DNA of 36,331 nucleotides from Actinomycetota bacterium (GTDB taxonomy: Bacteria; Actinomycetota; Actinomycetes; Streptosporangiales; Streptosporangiaceae): the NCBI GenBank assembly GCA_021324595.1, contig JAJPIV010000115.1, positions 1 to 36,331 of the forward strand. The letters run 5' to 3'. Positions 1-7,963 of the stretch are shown here, piece after piece. A program made the translations under genes and the position numbers. The notes under the pieces were generated by a model. It was not told where the DNA came from, ran no database searches, and saw only the letters and a list, made by a program, of their open reading frames with translations. The first letter of the stretch is position 1. Every line of letters starts with the position of its first letter.

Positions 1-752
1 GACTCCTGCGCGTAGAGCAGCCAGCGGTCGGCGCGGAACGGGCGGTGGAACCACATCGCGTGGTCCAGGCTCGCACCGGTGGTCGTGCCGTCCGCCCAGG
101 ACAGGCCGTGGGCCAGCAGCACCGAGTCGAGGAGCGTCAGGTCGGACGCGTAGGTCATCAGGCAGACGTGCAGCAGCGGGTCGTCCGGCAGCTCGCCGTC
201 GGCCCGGAGCCAGACCATGCTCTGGGTGGCCCGCCGCGCCGGGTCGGCGGCTGCCTCGAACGTCAGCGGGCCGACGTGCCTGATGTCGATCGGGCTGTCG
301 CGGGCGTACTCGCGCGCGGCCGGGCCGAACAGCCGCTCCAGCCGCTCTGCGGTGGTGGGCAGGTCCTCGGGCGGCGGCACCTGCGGCATCGGCCTGGCGT
401 GCTCCACGCCGGGCTCGGACCGGTGGAACGAGGCGGACAGGGCGAAGATCACCTTGCCGTGCTGCACCGCCGAGACCCGGCGGGTGGTGAACGAGCGGCC
501 GTCCCTGACCCGGTCGACCAGGTACACCAGCGGCACGGCCGGGTCCCCCGGCCTGATGAAGTAGGCGTGCAGCGAGTGAACCGGGCGGTCGGCTGGGACG
601 GTGCGGCCCGCCGCGACAAGGGCCTGGCCGGCCACCTGGCCGCCGAACACCCGCTGCCGCCGCTCGCCGACCGGGCTGCGGCCCCGGAAGATGTCGACCT
701 CGATCTGCTCCAGGTCGAGCAGGCTGACAACGGCGTCCAGTGCCCGGCCCAT
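1..752 (-). CDS. tesB: Acyl-CoA thioesterase II (TesB-like), 3' end beyond the window
   Basis: About 250 residues are visible, reading leftward off the window; TesB proteins are usually about 285 aa, so only the last few dozen residues are missing. The protein should hydrolyse acyl-CoA thioesters to free fatty acid and CoA in the cytosol. It shows the double hot-dog pattern: an N-terminal half with VFGGQVAGQAL and HSLHAYFIRPGD, and a C-terminal half with TYASDLTLLDSV and LDHAMWFHRPFRADRWLLY. The Asp in YASDLTLL corresponds to the catalytic Asp of E. coli TesB; the catalytic Gln near the C-terminus lies past the edge. The ATG at 752 overlaps the TGA of the upstream helicase (ATGA), so translation is probably coupled. 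Family assignment is firm; the physiological substrate is unknown. Confidence 0.93.
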   Translation of the reverse strand, partial: MGRALDAVVSLLDLEQIEVDIFRGRSPVGERRQRVFGGQVAGQALVAAGRTVPADRPVHSLHAYFIRPGDPAVPLVYLVDRVRDGRSFTTRRVSAVQHGKVIFALSASFHRSEPGVEHARPMPQVPPPEDLPTTAERLERLFGPAAREYARDSPIDIRHVGPLTFEAAADPARRATQSMVWLRADGELPDDPLLHVCLMTYASDLTLLDSVLLAHGLSWADGTTTGASLDHAMWFHRPFRADRWLLYAQE

Positions 753-2905
753 CAGCGGCCGCCCCCAGCCGGGTCCGCGCACAACGCGAGGACCGCCGCG
801 GCGTACCGTTCGAGCTTGACCGCGCCGACCCCGGGGATGCCGGACAGCTCGGCCCTGGTCCGGGGCGCGCGCTCGGCGATCGCCGCCAAGGTGGCGTCGG
901 GGAACACCACGTAGGCCGGCACCCCCTGGTCGCGGGCGGCCGCCAGGCGCCACTCCCGCAGCCGGTCGAACCGCTGCCGCGCGGGAGGGCCGAGGCGCGC
1001 GCCGGGATCGGCCGCGCGCCGCTCGCCCGCGCCGGGGCCTGCCCGGGTGCCGGAGCCGCGACGTGCGCCCGGCCCGCCCCCCGCGGGCAGCGGGCCGCGC
1101 AGTTCGTCGATGAACCGCGAGGGCTTGCGGACCCGCCGCCCTCCCGGGGTCCTGGCCAGCGACCACGACAGCAGCAGCCGGCGCCTCGCCCTGGTCAGCC
1201 CCACGTAGAGGAGGCGCCGTTCCTCCTCGACCGCCTCGGCCGTGGTCGCGTAGACGATCGGCACGGTGCCGTCGGTCAGCCCGGGCAGGAACACCGCGTC
1301 CCACTCAAGCCCCTTGGCGGCATGCAGCGAGGCCAGCGTCACGCCCCCCGCCTCGGGGGCATGGCCCATCGCGCTGCGCGTCGCCAGCTCGTCGGCCAGG
1401 TCCGCCAGGCTTGCGCCCGGGTGGTCGGCGAAGAACGCCGCCGCCAGCCGCGACAGGGCCTCAAGCGATTCCCATCGCTCGCGTGCCTGCCCCCGGCCGC
1501 GGGGCGGCTGGCCGACCAGGCCCAGCCCGGCCAGCACCGGCCCCACCTGCCCGGCCGGGTCGTCGTCCGGCGCCGCCGATCGCGCGGCAGCCCGGATCAG
1601 GCCGATCGCCTGCCGGACCTCAGGCCGGTCGAAGAACCGCTCGGCGCCCCGGACCTGGAACGGGATCCCGGCGGCCCCGAGCGCCTCCTCGTACCCGGTG
1701 GTCATGGCGTTCGTGCGGACCAGGACCGCGATCTGGCCGGCGGGCGTTCCCTCCGCGATCAGGCGGGCGATCCCCGCGATCACTCCCGCCACCTCGGCAG
1801 GCTCGTCCGGATACTCGGCCAGCACGGGCGGCGGACCGGGCGGCCGCTGAGCGACCAGCGGAGCCTTGCCCGGCGTGCCGGGGCCGAACACCCGGTTGGC
1901 CAGGGCAACCACCTGCGGCGTGGACCGGTAGTTCCGCACCAGCGAGATCACGGCAGCGCCGGGGTACTGGCGGGCGAACCCGGTCAGGTAGGCCGACGTC
2001 GCTCCGGTGAACGAGTAGATCGTCTGGCGCGGGTCCCCGACCACGCAGACGTCCTCCCGGCCCCCGGCCCACTGATCGAGCAGCAGCTTCTGCAGGGGGT
2101 TGACGTCCTGGAACTCGTCGATGACGAAGTAGCGGTACCGCTCGCGCACGGCCGCGGCCACCGGGCCGTGCTCGGCCAGGATCGCCGCGGTGAGCTCGAG
2201 CACCGACTCGAAGTCCACCAGGTGCCGCTCCCGGCGCAGGTCCTCGTAGCGCTCGAAGAGGGCGGCGACCTGCTCGGGCGGAAGGGGCGCCGCGCGTTCG
2301 GCCTTCTCCGCGGCGGCCGGGTAGTCCCGCGGGGGAACGCCGGTGACCTTGGCCCACTCGACCTCGGTCGCCACGTCGCGGAGCTCGGCCACCCCGGCCC
2401 GCACCCGCAGCCGCCTGGCCGCCTCGGCGAGCAGGCCGATCTTCGACTCGACGACTGCCGGAGGCGGCCCGCCGACCGCCGTCGGCCAGAAGTGCGTGAG
2501 CTGGCGCAGCGCGGCGGAGTGGAACGTGCGCGCCTGGACCCGTTCCAGCCCGGCACCGGGAACCGCCGTGAGGGCGAGCTGCCTGAGCCTGCCCCGCAGC
2601 TCCCCGGCCGCCCGGGTGGTGAACGTGACCGCCAGCACCCGGTCGGGCCGGACCACGCCCGTGGCCACCGCGTAGGCGATCCGGTGAGTGACCGCCGTGG
2701 TCTTGCCGGTGCCCGCGCCGGCGAGCACGCAGACCGGACCCCGCGCCGTCAGGGCCACCTCCCGCTGCTCGGGGTCGAGCGTGGCCAGGACCGCCTCCGG
2801 GCCCGTCGCCCGCCCGGCCTGGCGCCCTGCGGCGCGCTGCCCGTCCCGCCCCGTACCGTCCGCTCCGGCCACCGCCAAACCTCCCGTCCGGTCATCCTGC
2901 CGCAT
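752..2905 (-). CDS. uvrD2: UvrD2-type superfamily I DNA helicase with C-terminal HRDC domain
   Basis: A 717-aa ATP-dependent 3'-5' DNA helicase for repair. Superfamily I motifs occur in order: Walker A AGAGTGKTT (residues 62-70), DEFQDVNPLQ near 260, VGDPRQTIYSFTGA, LVRNYRSTPQV, TLASLHAAKGLEWDAVFLPG and YVGLTRARRRLLL near 568. The last 75 residues form an HRDC-like helical domain (FDRLREWR, GIPGVGAVKLERYA), the mark of mycobacterial UvrD2 rather than UvrD1. The frame is open further upstream to 3052, but that would overlap the divergent mycoredoxin gene, so I chose the ATG at 2905; the exact start is uncertain because the first 40 residues are low complexity. The same uvrD2-mycoredoxin neighbourhood exists in Mycobacterium tuberculosis (Rv3198c/Rv3198A). 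The stop overlaps the start of the thioesterase gene. Confidence 0.94.
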   Translation of the reverse strand: MRQDDRTGGLAVAGADGTGRDGQRAAGRQAGRATGPEAVLATLDPEQREVALTARGPVCVLAGAGTGKTTAVTHRIAYAVATGVVRPDRVLAVTFTTRAAGELRGRLRQLALTAVPGAGLERVQARTFHSAALRQLTHFWPTAVGGPPPAVVESKIGLLAEAARRLRVRAGVAELRDVATEVEWAKVTGVPPRDYPAAAEKAERAAPLPPEQVAALFERYEDLRRERHLVDFESVLELTAAILAEHGPVAAAVRERYRYFVIDEFQDVNPLQKLLLDQWAGGREDVCVVGDPRQTIYSFTGATSAYLTGFARQYPGAAVISLVRNYRSTPQVVALANRVFGPGTPGKAPLVAQRPPGPPPVLAEYPDEPAEVAGVIAGIARLIAEGTPAGQIAVLVRTNAMTTGYEEALGAAGIPFQVRGAERFFDRPEVRQAIGLIRAAARSAAPDDDPAGQVGPVLAGLGLVGQPPRGRGQARERWESLEALSRLAAAFFADHPGASLADLADELATRSAMGHAPEAGGVTLASLHAAKGLEWDAVFLPGLTDGTVPIVYATTAEAVEEERRLLYVGLTRARRRLLLSWSLARTPGGRRVRKPSRFIDELRGPLPAGGGPGARRGSGTRAGPGAGERRAADPGARLGPPARQRFDRLREWRLAAARDQGVPAYVVFPDATLAAIAERAPRTRAELSGIPGVGAVKLERYAAAVLALCADPAGGGR

Positions 2906-2982
2906 CGGCCCGACAGGCGCGCCGCCGCATCGCCCCGGCATCCGGCCCGGGTGAGGAAGCAGATCCGTCCGGCCGGCGTTGG

Positions 2983-2988
2983 TAGCGT
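2983..2988 (+). promoter_or_regulatory. Candidate -10 element for mycoredoxin/ANTAR operon
   Basis: TAGCGT preceded by TTGG (TTGGTAGCGT) fits an extended actinobacterial -10 of TANNNT type. It would start transcription near 2995, about 29 bases ahead of the ATG at 3024. No convincing -35 is seen. It lies in the divergent 118-bp gap between uvrD2 and mrx1. Confidence 0.35.
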
Positions 2989-3023
2989 TCGGGTGCCACA
3001 CTGGCGTCGAGGAGGAGCGCGGC

Positions 3024-3281
3024 ATGGTCCAGCCACTGACGATGTACACCACGCCATGGTGCGGCTACTGCCGGAGGCTGAAGAGCCAGCTTGCCCGAGA
3101 GGGCATCGACATCCGCGAGATCGACATCGAGCGCGACCCGGCCGCCGCCGAGCACGTCATGATGGTCAACGGCGGCTTCCGGACGGTGCCGACCGTGGTG
3201 TTCGCCGACGGCAGCACGCTCACCAACCCGTCGGTTCAGGCGATCAAGCAGCGCATGGCCGACCTGGCCATGGCCCCGTGA
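3024..3281 (+). CDS. mrx1: Mycoredoxin (glutaredoxin-fold, mycothiol-dependent)
   Basis: An 85-aa cytosolic thiol oxidoreductase that should reduce mycothiol-protein mixed disulfides. The active site is WCGYC (Cys13 and Cys16), the mycoredoxin signature. RTVPTVVFADG supplies the cis-Pro loop and STLTNPS the thiol-binding C-terminal segment; it aligns by eye with Rv3198A of M. tuberculosis along its full length. The ATG at 3024 is preceded by GGAGGAG at 3011-3017, which decides this start over an in-frame GTG at 2979. Its TGA overlaps a GTG that opens the ANTAR gene. The neighbouring uvrD2 is a conserved association in actinobacteria. Confidence 0.95.
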   Translation: MVQPLTMYTTPWCGYCRRLKSQLAREGIDIREIDIERDPAAAEHVMMVNGGFRTVPTVVFADGSTLTNPSVQAIKQRMADLAMAP

Positions 3282-3946
3282 GCAAGATGCGGCGCAGGAG
3301 GCTGACGGGCGCCGGGACCGGCCCCGGCGAGCAGGCCGGCCCCGGCGAGCAGGCCGGCCCCGGCGAGCAGGCCAGCCCGGGGCCGTGGGCCGAGCATCCG
3401 GAAGAGGCGGTGGTCCTTCGCACCCCCGGCGGGTGGCGGGTAGGCGGAACGGAGGTGCCGGACCTGACCAGCGCGATGGTGCTGGCCGACCTGATCTCCG
3501 CGGACCTGTCCGCGCCGGCCGATCCGGCCGGCCGGCAAGAGGCGCCGAATCCCGCCCGCCTGTCCGACGGCCCGGCTCCGGGAAGCGCCCCGGCCACGGC
3601 GAGCGCGCCCGCTCCGCCGCGGGCAGCGCGGCCGGGGCCCCGCGATGCCGCAGCCGAGACCAGCAGGCTGCGCGCCACCGTCCGCCAGCTGGAGCACGCC
3701 CTCACCGCGCGAGTTCGCGTGGAGCAGGCGATCGGCGTGCTCGCCGAGCGTCACCGGATCCAGCCCCGTCAGGCATTCGAGCAGCTCAGGGCCGCGGCCA
3801 GGAACCGGGGGCGGCGGGTGATCGACGTCGCGACGGACGTCGTCGCAAGCGCCACCAACCCGCTGCTCCAGCTTCCCGACGAGCTGTCCAGGCCGCGCCC
3901 GGCCGGGCGGCGTGGCCGTCGGGCGCGCGTCCTCGGCAGCGAGTAG
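3278..3946 (+). CDS. ANTAR-domain protein (putative RNA-binding antiterminator)
   Basis: A 222-aa protein. The C-terminal third (about residues 127-190) reads as an ANTAR domain: a short coiled-coil lead-in (LRATVRQLEHALTAR), then VEQAIGVLAERHRIQPRQAF and EQLRAAARNRGRRVIDVA, matching the three-helix pattern of the family. ANTAR proteins bind paired RNA hairpins and prevent termination. No response-regulator, PAS or GAF domain precedes it. The N-terminal part holds three GPGEQA repeats, a segment WRVGGTEVPDLTSAMVLADL of unknown role, and an Ala/Pro linker. I chose the GTG at 3278 because it overlaps the mycoredoxin stop (GTGA); an ATG at 3287 is possible. No ribosome site is obvious, which fits translational coupling to mrx1. 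Domain call firm; function inferred. Confidence 0.85.
   Translation: MSKMRRRRLTGAGTGPGEQAGPGEQAGPGEQASPGPWAEHPEEAVVLRTPGGWRVGGTEVPDLTSAMVLADLISADLSAPADPAGRQEAPNPARLSDGPAPGSAPATASAPAPPRAARPGPRDAAAETSRLRATVRQLEHALTARVRVEQAIGVLAERHRIQPRQAFEQLRAAARNRGRRVIDVATDVVASATNPLLQLPDELSRPRPAGRRGRRARVLGSE
3318..3371 (+). repeat. Three perfect 18-bp tandem repeats in the ANTAR gene
   Basis: Unit CCGGCCCCGGCGAGCAGG is repeated three times without change and encodes GPGEQA three times near the N-terminus of the ANTAR protein. The unit length is a multiple of three, so copy-number change keeps the frame. Confidence 0.9.
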
Positions 3947-3976
3947 CCGGCACGGCGGCCCGCGCGCCGCGCGCCG

Positions 3977-4019
3977 CCCGCGGCTCGAGGCGCGACTGCA
4001 CCCGCGGCTCGCGGCGCGA
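3977..4019 (+). repeat. Direct repeat pair in the leader of the cyanophycin operon
   Basis: A 19-base word beginning CCCGCGGCTCG occurs at 3977-3995 and again at 4001-4019 with one mismatch, 24 bases apart. It lies in the 168-bp gap between the ANTAR gene and cphB. The gap also contains TACACAT at 4066-4072 as a weak -10-like sequence but no good -35. The repeat could be an operator or only simple GC-rich sequence. Confidence 0.4.
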
Positions 4020-4114
4020 TCGCAATGGCGCTGAGTATCTGCGGATTCACGCCATGTGGCCTGGGTACACATCGGCTCGGGGACCGCGCCGCGGTCCGGA
4101 GCGAGGGCCATGGC

Positions 4115-4927
4115 ATGGGGGGCGACGGCGGCGGCGGCCGCCTGCTGATCATCGGCGGAGCCGAGGACAGGGCCTGCGGCACCGGGATCCTCGAGCGGTT
4201 CGTCGACCTGAGCGGAGGCGGCGGCGCGCGGATCGTCGTGATCACAACCGCCACCGTCGCGCCGGAACGCGCCTTCGCCGAGTATGAGCGGGTCTTCCGC
4301 CGGCTCGGCGTCCGGCGCGTGCGGGAACTGCCGATCCGGGGCCGCTCGGACGCCGACGGCACCGCGGCGGCCGGGCTCCTCGGCGAGGCCACGGGCGCCT
4401 TCCTGTGCGGTGGTGACCAGTCACGGCTCCGCACCCTCGTCGGCTCGCGGCTCAACGCGCGACTGCGCGACCGGCTGGCCGCCGGGCTCGCGATCGGCGG
4501 CACCAGCGCGGGAGCGACCGCGCTCGGCGCGACCATGATCCTCGGCGGGGACGGGGCGGACGTCGCCGCCGGAGCGGTCAGGACCGGGCCCGGGCTCGGC
4601 CTGATGCCCAAGGCGCTGATCGACATGCACTTCGGCGAGCGCGGCAGGCTGCCCAGGCTGCTCAGCGCCGTGACCTTGGATCCGGAGCGGCTTGGCATAG
4701 GGATCGACGAGAACACGGCGATCTGCGCCACCCCGGACGCATTCGAGGTGCTCGGCGCCGGCGCGGTGAGCGTGGTCGACGCGCAGCGGGCAACGGTCGT
4801 CCACCCGGACTCTGACGGCGACCCGGTGACGCTGTTCGACGTGCGCCTGCACCTGCTTCCCGCGGGCTGCGTGTTCGACCTGGCGGCCCGCTGCCCCGCG
4901 GTCGGGCCTGCCCACGCGAGGTACTGA
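4115..4927 (+). CDS. cphB: Cyanophycinase (serine peptidase family S51)
   Basis: A 270-aa exopeptidase expected to cleave cyanophycin (multi-L-arginyl-poly-L-aspartate) into beta-Asp-Arg dipeptides in the cytosol. Family S51 landmarks are present: LLIIGGAED at the N-terminus, FLCGGDQSRL (Gln102), the nucleophile elbow GGTSAGA with Ser131, DMHFGERGR (Asp170, His172) in place of the usual DQHF-xxRGR, and LGIGIDENTAI. The length matches cyanophycinases of about 270 aa from the ATG at 4115, preceded by a weak GGAGCGAG. The frame is open back to an ATG at 4025, but the extra 30 residues are not family-like. It lies 45 bp ahead of cphA on the same strand, so both degradation and synthesis are likely co-transcribed. 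Confidence 0.92.
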   Translation: MGGDGGGGRLLIIGGAEDRACGTGILERFVDLSGGGGARIVVITTATVAPERAFAEYERVFRRLGVRRVRELPIRGRSDADGTAAAGLLGEATGAFLCGGDQSRLRTLVGSRLNARLRDRLAAGLAIGGTSAGATALGATMILGGDGADVAAGAVRTGPGLGLMPKALIDMHFGERGRLPRLLSAVTLDPERLGIGIDENTAICATPDAFEVLGAGAVSVVDAQRATVVHPDSDGDPVTLFDVRLHLLPAGCVFDLAARCPAVGPAHARY

Positions 4928-4972
4928 GCGAGAGGCCGCCACGTCGGCCACCACGAGACCCTAGGAGCGGAA

Positions 4973-7777
4973 GTGCGCGTTGAGCACGTGCGCCGCCTTG
5001 GCGGCCCGAACGTCTTCACCACCGCGCCCGTGAGCATCGCCCGGATCGACCTGGAGGACCTGACCGGTCACGAGACGGCCGGCCATCCGGGGTTCGCGGA
5101 GCGCCTGGCCATGGCCCTGCCCGGCCTGCGCGGGCATCACTGCGCCGCGGGCCGCCCGGGCGGGTTCACCGACGCGATGGCGCAGGGCACGTACTTCGGC
5201 CATGTCGTCGAGCACGTCGCCCTCGAACTGTCCGTGCTCGCCGGGCGCGAGGTGTCCCTGGGCCGGACCCTGTGGGCCGGCGCCGACGGCCGCTACGACG
5301 TCGTGACCGAGTGCCCGCGCGACGAGCCGGAGGACTCCGCCGTGCCGGGCGAGCTGATCGCGCTGGCGATCGAGGCCGTCGAGGCCGTGCTGGCCAGGAG
5401 ACGCCCCGACCTGACCGCGGGCCTGGAGGCGATCCGCCGGGCCGCGGAACGGGAGCGGCCCGGCCCGAGCACGGCCGCGATCGCGGCGGCGGCACGCCGC
5501 AGGAACATTCCCGTCCGCAGGGTGGGGGCGCTGTCGCTGCTCAGGCTCGGCTACGGCTGCCATCGTCGCCTGGTCAGCGCCGCGACCACCGACCAGACCT
5601 CGGTGATCGGCGCCGACATCGCCTGCGACAAGATGCTGGCGAAGCGATTGCTGGCACGCGCCGGCGTGCCGGTTCCGGAAGCCGAGCTCGCGCGCGACGC
5701 GGCGCAGGCGGTCGAGGCGCTGAACCGGATCGGCGCCCCGGTGGTCGTCAAGCCGCGCGGAGGAAACCACGGCCGGTTCGTGACCGTCGGCGTCCGCACG
5801 CCCGCGGAGGCTGAGGCCGCCTACCGCAGGGCCGCGGCGGGATCCGGCTCGTGCGAGGTGATCGTCGAGTCGTTCGTGCCGGGAACCGACCACCGGGTTC
5901 TCGTCGTGGGCGGCGAGGTGGTGGCTGCGGCCGAGCTCCGGCCGCCGGAGGTCACCGGGGACGGGGTCCGCTCGATCGGGGAGCTGATCGAGGAGCTCAA
6001 CGCCGACCCGAGGCGCGGCGATGGTCACTCGCGGGTGCTGTCCGCAGTCGTGATCGACGATGCCATGCTCGCGCACCTGGCGGTCAGCGGCCTGGACCTC
6101 GGCTCGGTCCCCGAGGCGGGCCAGCGGGTGAGCCTGCGCCGGAACGGGAACCTGTCGACCGGCGGGACCAGCCGGGACGTCACCGGGTTCCTCCACCCTG
6201 ACCTCGCCGACCTGTGCCGCCGCGCGGCAGGCGTCACCGGGCTGGACATCTGCGGCGTGGACCTGCGGTGCGAGGACGTCGCGGCGGCGCCGCGCCCGGC
6301 CGGCGAGGCCAGGGCGGCGGTGATCGAGCTCAACGCATGCCCCGGCCTGCGCATGCACCTGGCCCCGGACGAGGGCACGCCCCGGCCGGTCGCCGAGGTG
6401 ATTCTCGACCGCCTCTACCCGCCCGGCGCGCCATCGCGGATCCCGATCGTCGCCGTCACCGGCACCAACGGCAAGACCACGACAGTGCGCATGATCGCGC
6501 ACATTCTCCGCGCGGCCGGGCTGCGCACCGGCATGTCGTCAACCGACGGCGTCTACATCGGCGGTCGTTGCGTGCTGGCGGCCGATGCCTCCGGGCCGCG
6601 CTCGGCCGAGATCGTCCTCGATGACGTCACGGTGGAGGCCGCCGTGCTAGAGACCGCCCGCGGCGGCATCGTCCGCCGCGGGCTCGGCTACGACCAGGCC
6701 GACGTGGCGGTGATCACCAACATCACCGCCGATCACCTCGGCGACGACGACATCGACGACCTTGATGCTCTGATCGAGGTGAAGGCGCTGATCGCCGAGG
6801 AGCTGCGGGAGGGCGGGAGCGTCGTGCTCAACGCCGACAACCCTTCGTCCGCGGGGGTGGCCGGCCGGCCGCGGGTGCGCCGGCGCTCGCCCGTGGTCAG
6901 GTACTTCAGCCTGGAGTCCGGCGGCGAGGTGATCCGGCGCCACCGGCGGGCCGGGGGGATCTGCTACGAGGTGCGTGACGGCCAGCTCACCGAGTGGGCC
7001 GAGGGGCAGCGCCTGGCGGTGCTGCCCGTCGCCGAGCTGCCCGGGGCCTTCGGCGGCAGGGCCAGTCACGTGGTGGCCAACGCGCTCGCCGCGACCGCGG
7101 CGTGCCGGGCGCTGGGAGTGGCCGTCAAGGACATCGCCGAGGCGCTGCGGACGTTCACGCCGCACGAGGCGAACCCGGGCCGCGGCAACGCCTACGCGGT
7201 TGCCGCCGGCCCCGGCGCGCCCGCCGGGCCGGTCGTGCTCGACTACGGGCACAACGCCGCCGCCCTCAGGGCCACCGGCGAGATGATCGCGCGGGTCTGG
7301 CCGGGAACGGCCACGGCGGCGATCACCCTCCCCGGGGATCGCCGCGAGGACCTGCTGGAGGAGTCGGCCCAGGCGATCGCCGCCTGGTTCGGCCGCGCGG
7401 TGATCTACGAGGACGAGGACCTGCGCGGCCGCGAGCCCGGCGAGATGCGCGCGCTGATCACCGGCGCCCTCCGGCGGGCCCGGCCGGACATCGAGATCGC
7501 CCAGGCCGACGGCCCGCGCGACGCGCTGCGCACCGCCGTCTCGCTCGCCGCGGGCGGCCCGGTCCTGTTCGTCTACGAGAAGCTGGCCCCGGCCAGGGCC
7601 GCGCTCGAAGCGGCCGGCGCCGCCCCGTGGCCCGAGGATGGCCCGCCCGGCGGGCTGGCCGGGCCGCGGCTGGCCGACGAGATCGCCTGGGACCTGGCGC
7701 GGGCAGGGCTCGACGGCGACACGATGCCGATGGCGCGGCCGCCCGCGTTCCCCGGCCAGCCTGAGCCCATCGGCTGA
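4973..7777 (+). CDS. cphA: Cyanophycin synthetase, CphA1 type
   Basis: A 934-aa cytosolic enzyme that alternately adds Asp to the backbone and Arg to side chains, using ATP. Three regions are visible. The N-terminal domain (1-160) includes GTYFGHVVEHVALELS. The ATP-grasp domain (about 200-485) includes ACDKMLAKRLLARAGVPVPE near 219, VVVKPRGGNHGRFVTVGV near 257 and VIELNACPGLRMH near 450. The Mur-ligase-like domain has P-loop VTGTNGKTTTVRM (GTNGKTT at 497-503), ARGGIVRRGLGY, ITNITADHLG and LDYGHNAAAL near 756. Both ATP sites look intact and the length exceeds CphA2 (about 600 aa), supporting CphA1. The GTG start at 4973 is set by AGGAG at 4963-4967. No isoaspartyl dipeptidase gene is nearby, so full recycling must rely on a gene elsewhere. 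Confidence 0.95.
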   Translation: MRVEHVRRLGGPNVFTTAPVSIARIDLEDLTGHETAGHPGFAERLAMALPGLRGHHCAAGRPGGFTDAMAQGTYFGHVVEHVALELSVLAGREVSLGRTLWAGADGRYDVVTECPRDEPEDSAVPGELIALAIEAVEAVLARRRPDLTAGLEAIRRAAERERPGPSTAAIAAAARRRNIPVRRVGALSLLRLGYGCHRRLVSAATTDQTSVIGADIACDKMLAKRLLARAGVPVPEAELARDAAQAVEALNRIGAPVVVKPRGGNHGRFVTVGVRTPAEAEAAYRRAAAGSGSCEVIVESFVPGTDHRVLVVGGEVVAAAELRPPEVTGDGVRSIGELIEELNADPRRGDGHSRVLSAVVIDDAMLAHLAVSGLDLGSVPEAGQRVSLRRNGNLSTGGTSRDVTGFLHPDLADLCRRAAGVTGLDICGVDLRCEDVAAAPRPAGEARAAVIELNACPGLRMHLAPDEGTPRPVAEVILDRLYPPGAPSRIPIVAVTGTNGKTTTVRMIAHILRAAGLRTGMSSTDGVYIGGRCVLAADASGPRSAEIVLDDVTVEAAVLETARGGIVRRGLGYDQADVAVITNITADHLGDDDIDDLDALIEVKALIAEELREGGSVVLNADNPSSAGVAGRPRVRRRSPVVRYFSLESGGEVIRRHRRAGGICYEVRDGQLTEWAEGQRLAVLPVAELPGAFGGRASHVVANALAATAACRALGVAVKDIAEALRTFTPHEANPGRGNAYAVAAGPGAPAGPVVLDYGHNAAALRATGEMIARVWPGTATAAITLPGDRREDLLEESAQAIAAWFGRAVIYEDEDLRGREPGEMRALITGALRRARPDIEIAQADGPRDALRTAVSLAAGGPVLFVYEKLAPARAALEAAGAAPWPEDGPPGGLAGPRLADEIAWDLARAGLDGDTMPMARPPAFPGQPEPIG

Positions 7778-7840
7778 GCGGCGCCGCCGGCCCTGGGCAC
7801 GGCCCGTCACCGTCCCGGTGCCGCGGCATTGAGCGCGCTA

Positions 7841-7870
7841 TTTTCCGGTGCCGGCGGAAACGGCTACAGT
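7841..7870 (+). promoter_or_regulatory. Weak candidate promoter for the Ser/Thr kinase gene
   Basis: TTTTCC (7841-7846) and TACAGT (7865-7870) are 18 bp apart in the 186-bp gap between cphA and the kinase gene, in the only AT-richer patch of the gap. Transcription would start near 7877. The -35 match is poor. I see no clear terminator for cphA. Confidence 0.3.
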
Positions 7871-7963
7871 TGTCGCGCAGCGGCACAGCGGTCCGTAAGC
7901 GGCAGGGACGCCGGCGCTGCGCGCGGTCTGCCTGCGTCCCGGCCCCGTCTCTAGGTGGGTGCG

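Noticed and set aside
740-3277. Very long rightward open frame (continuous with the ANTAR gene) across the helicase region
   Set aside because: It is antisense to uvrD2, which has all helicase motifs. The protein is Arg/Gly/Pro-rich without any domain until 3278, where the genuine ANTAR gene starts.
4961-6502. 513-aa leftward frame opposite cphA
   Set aside because: Shadow of cphA in high-GC sequence; low complexity, no motif, no ribosome site.
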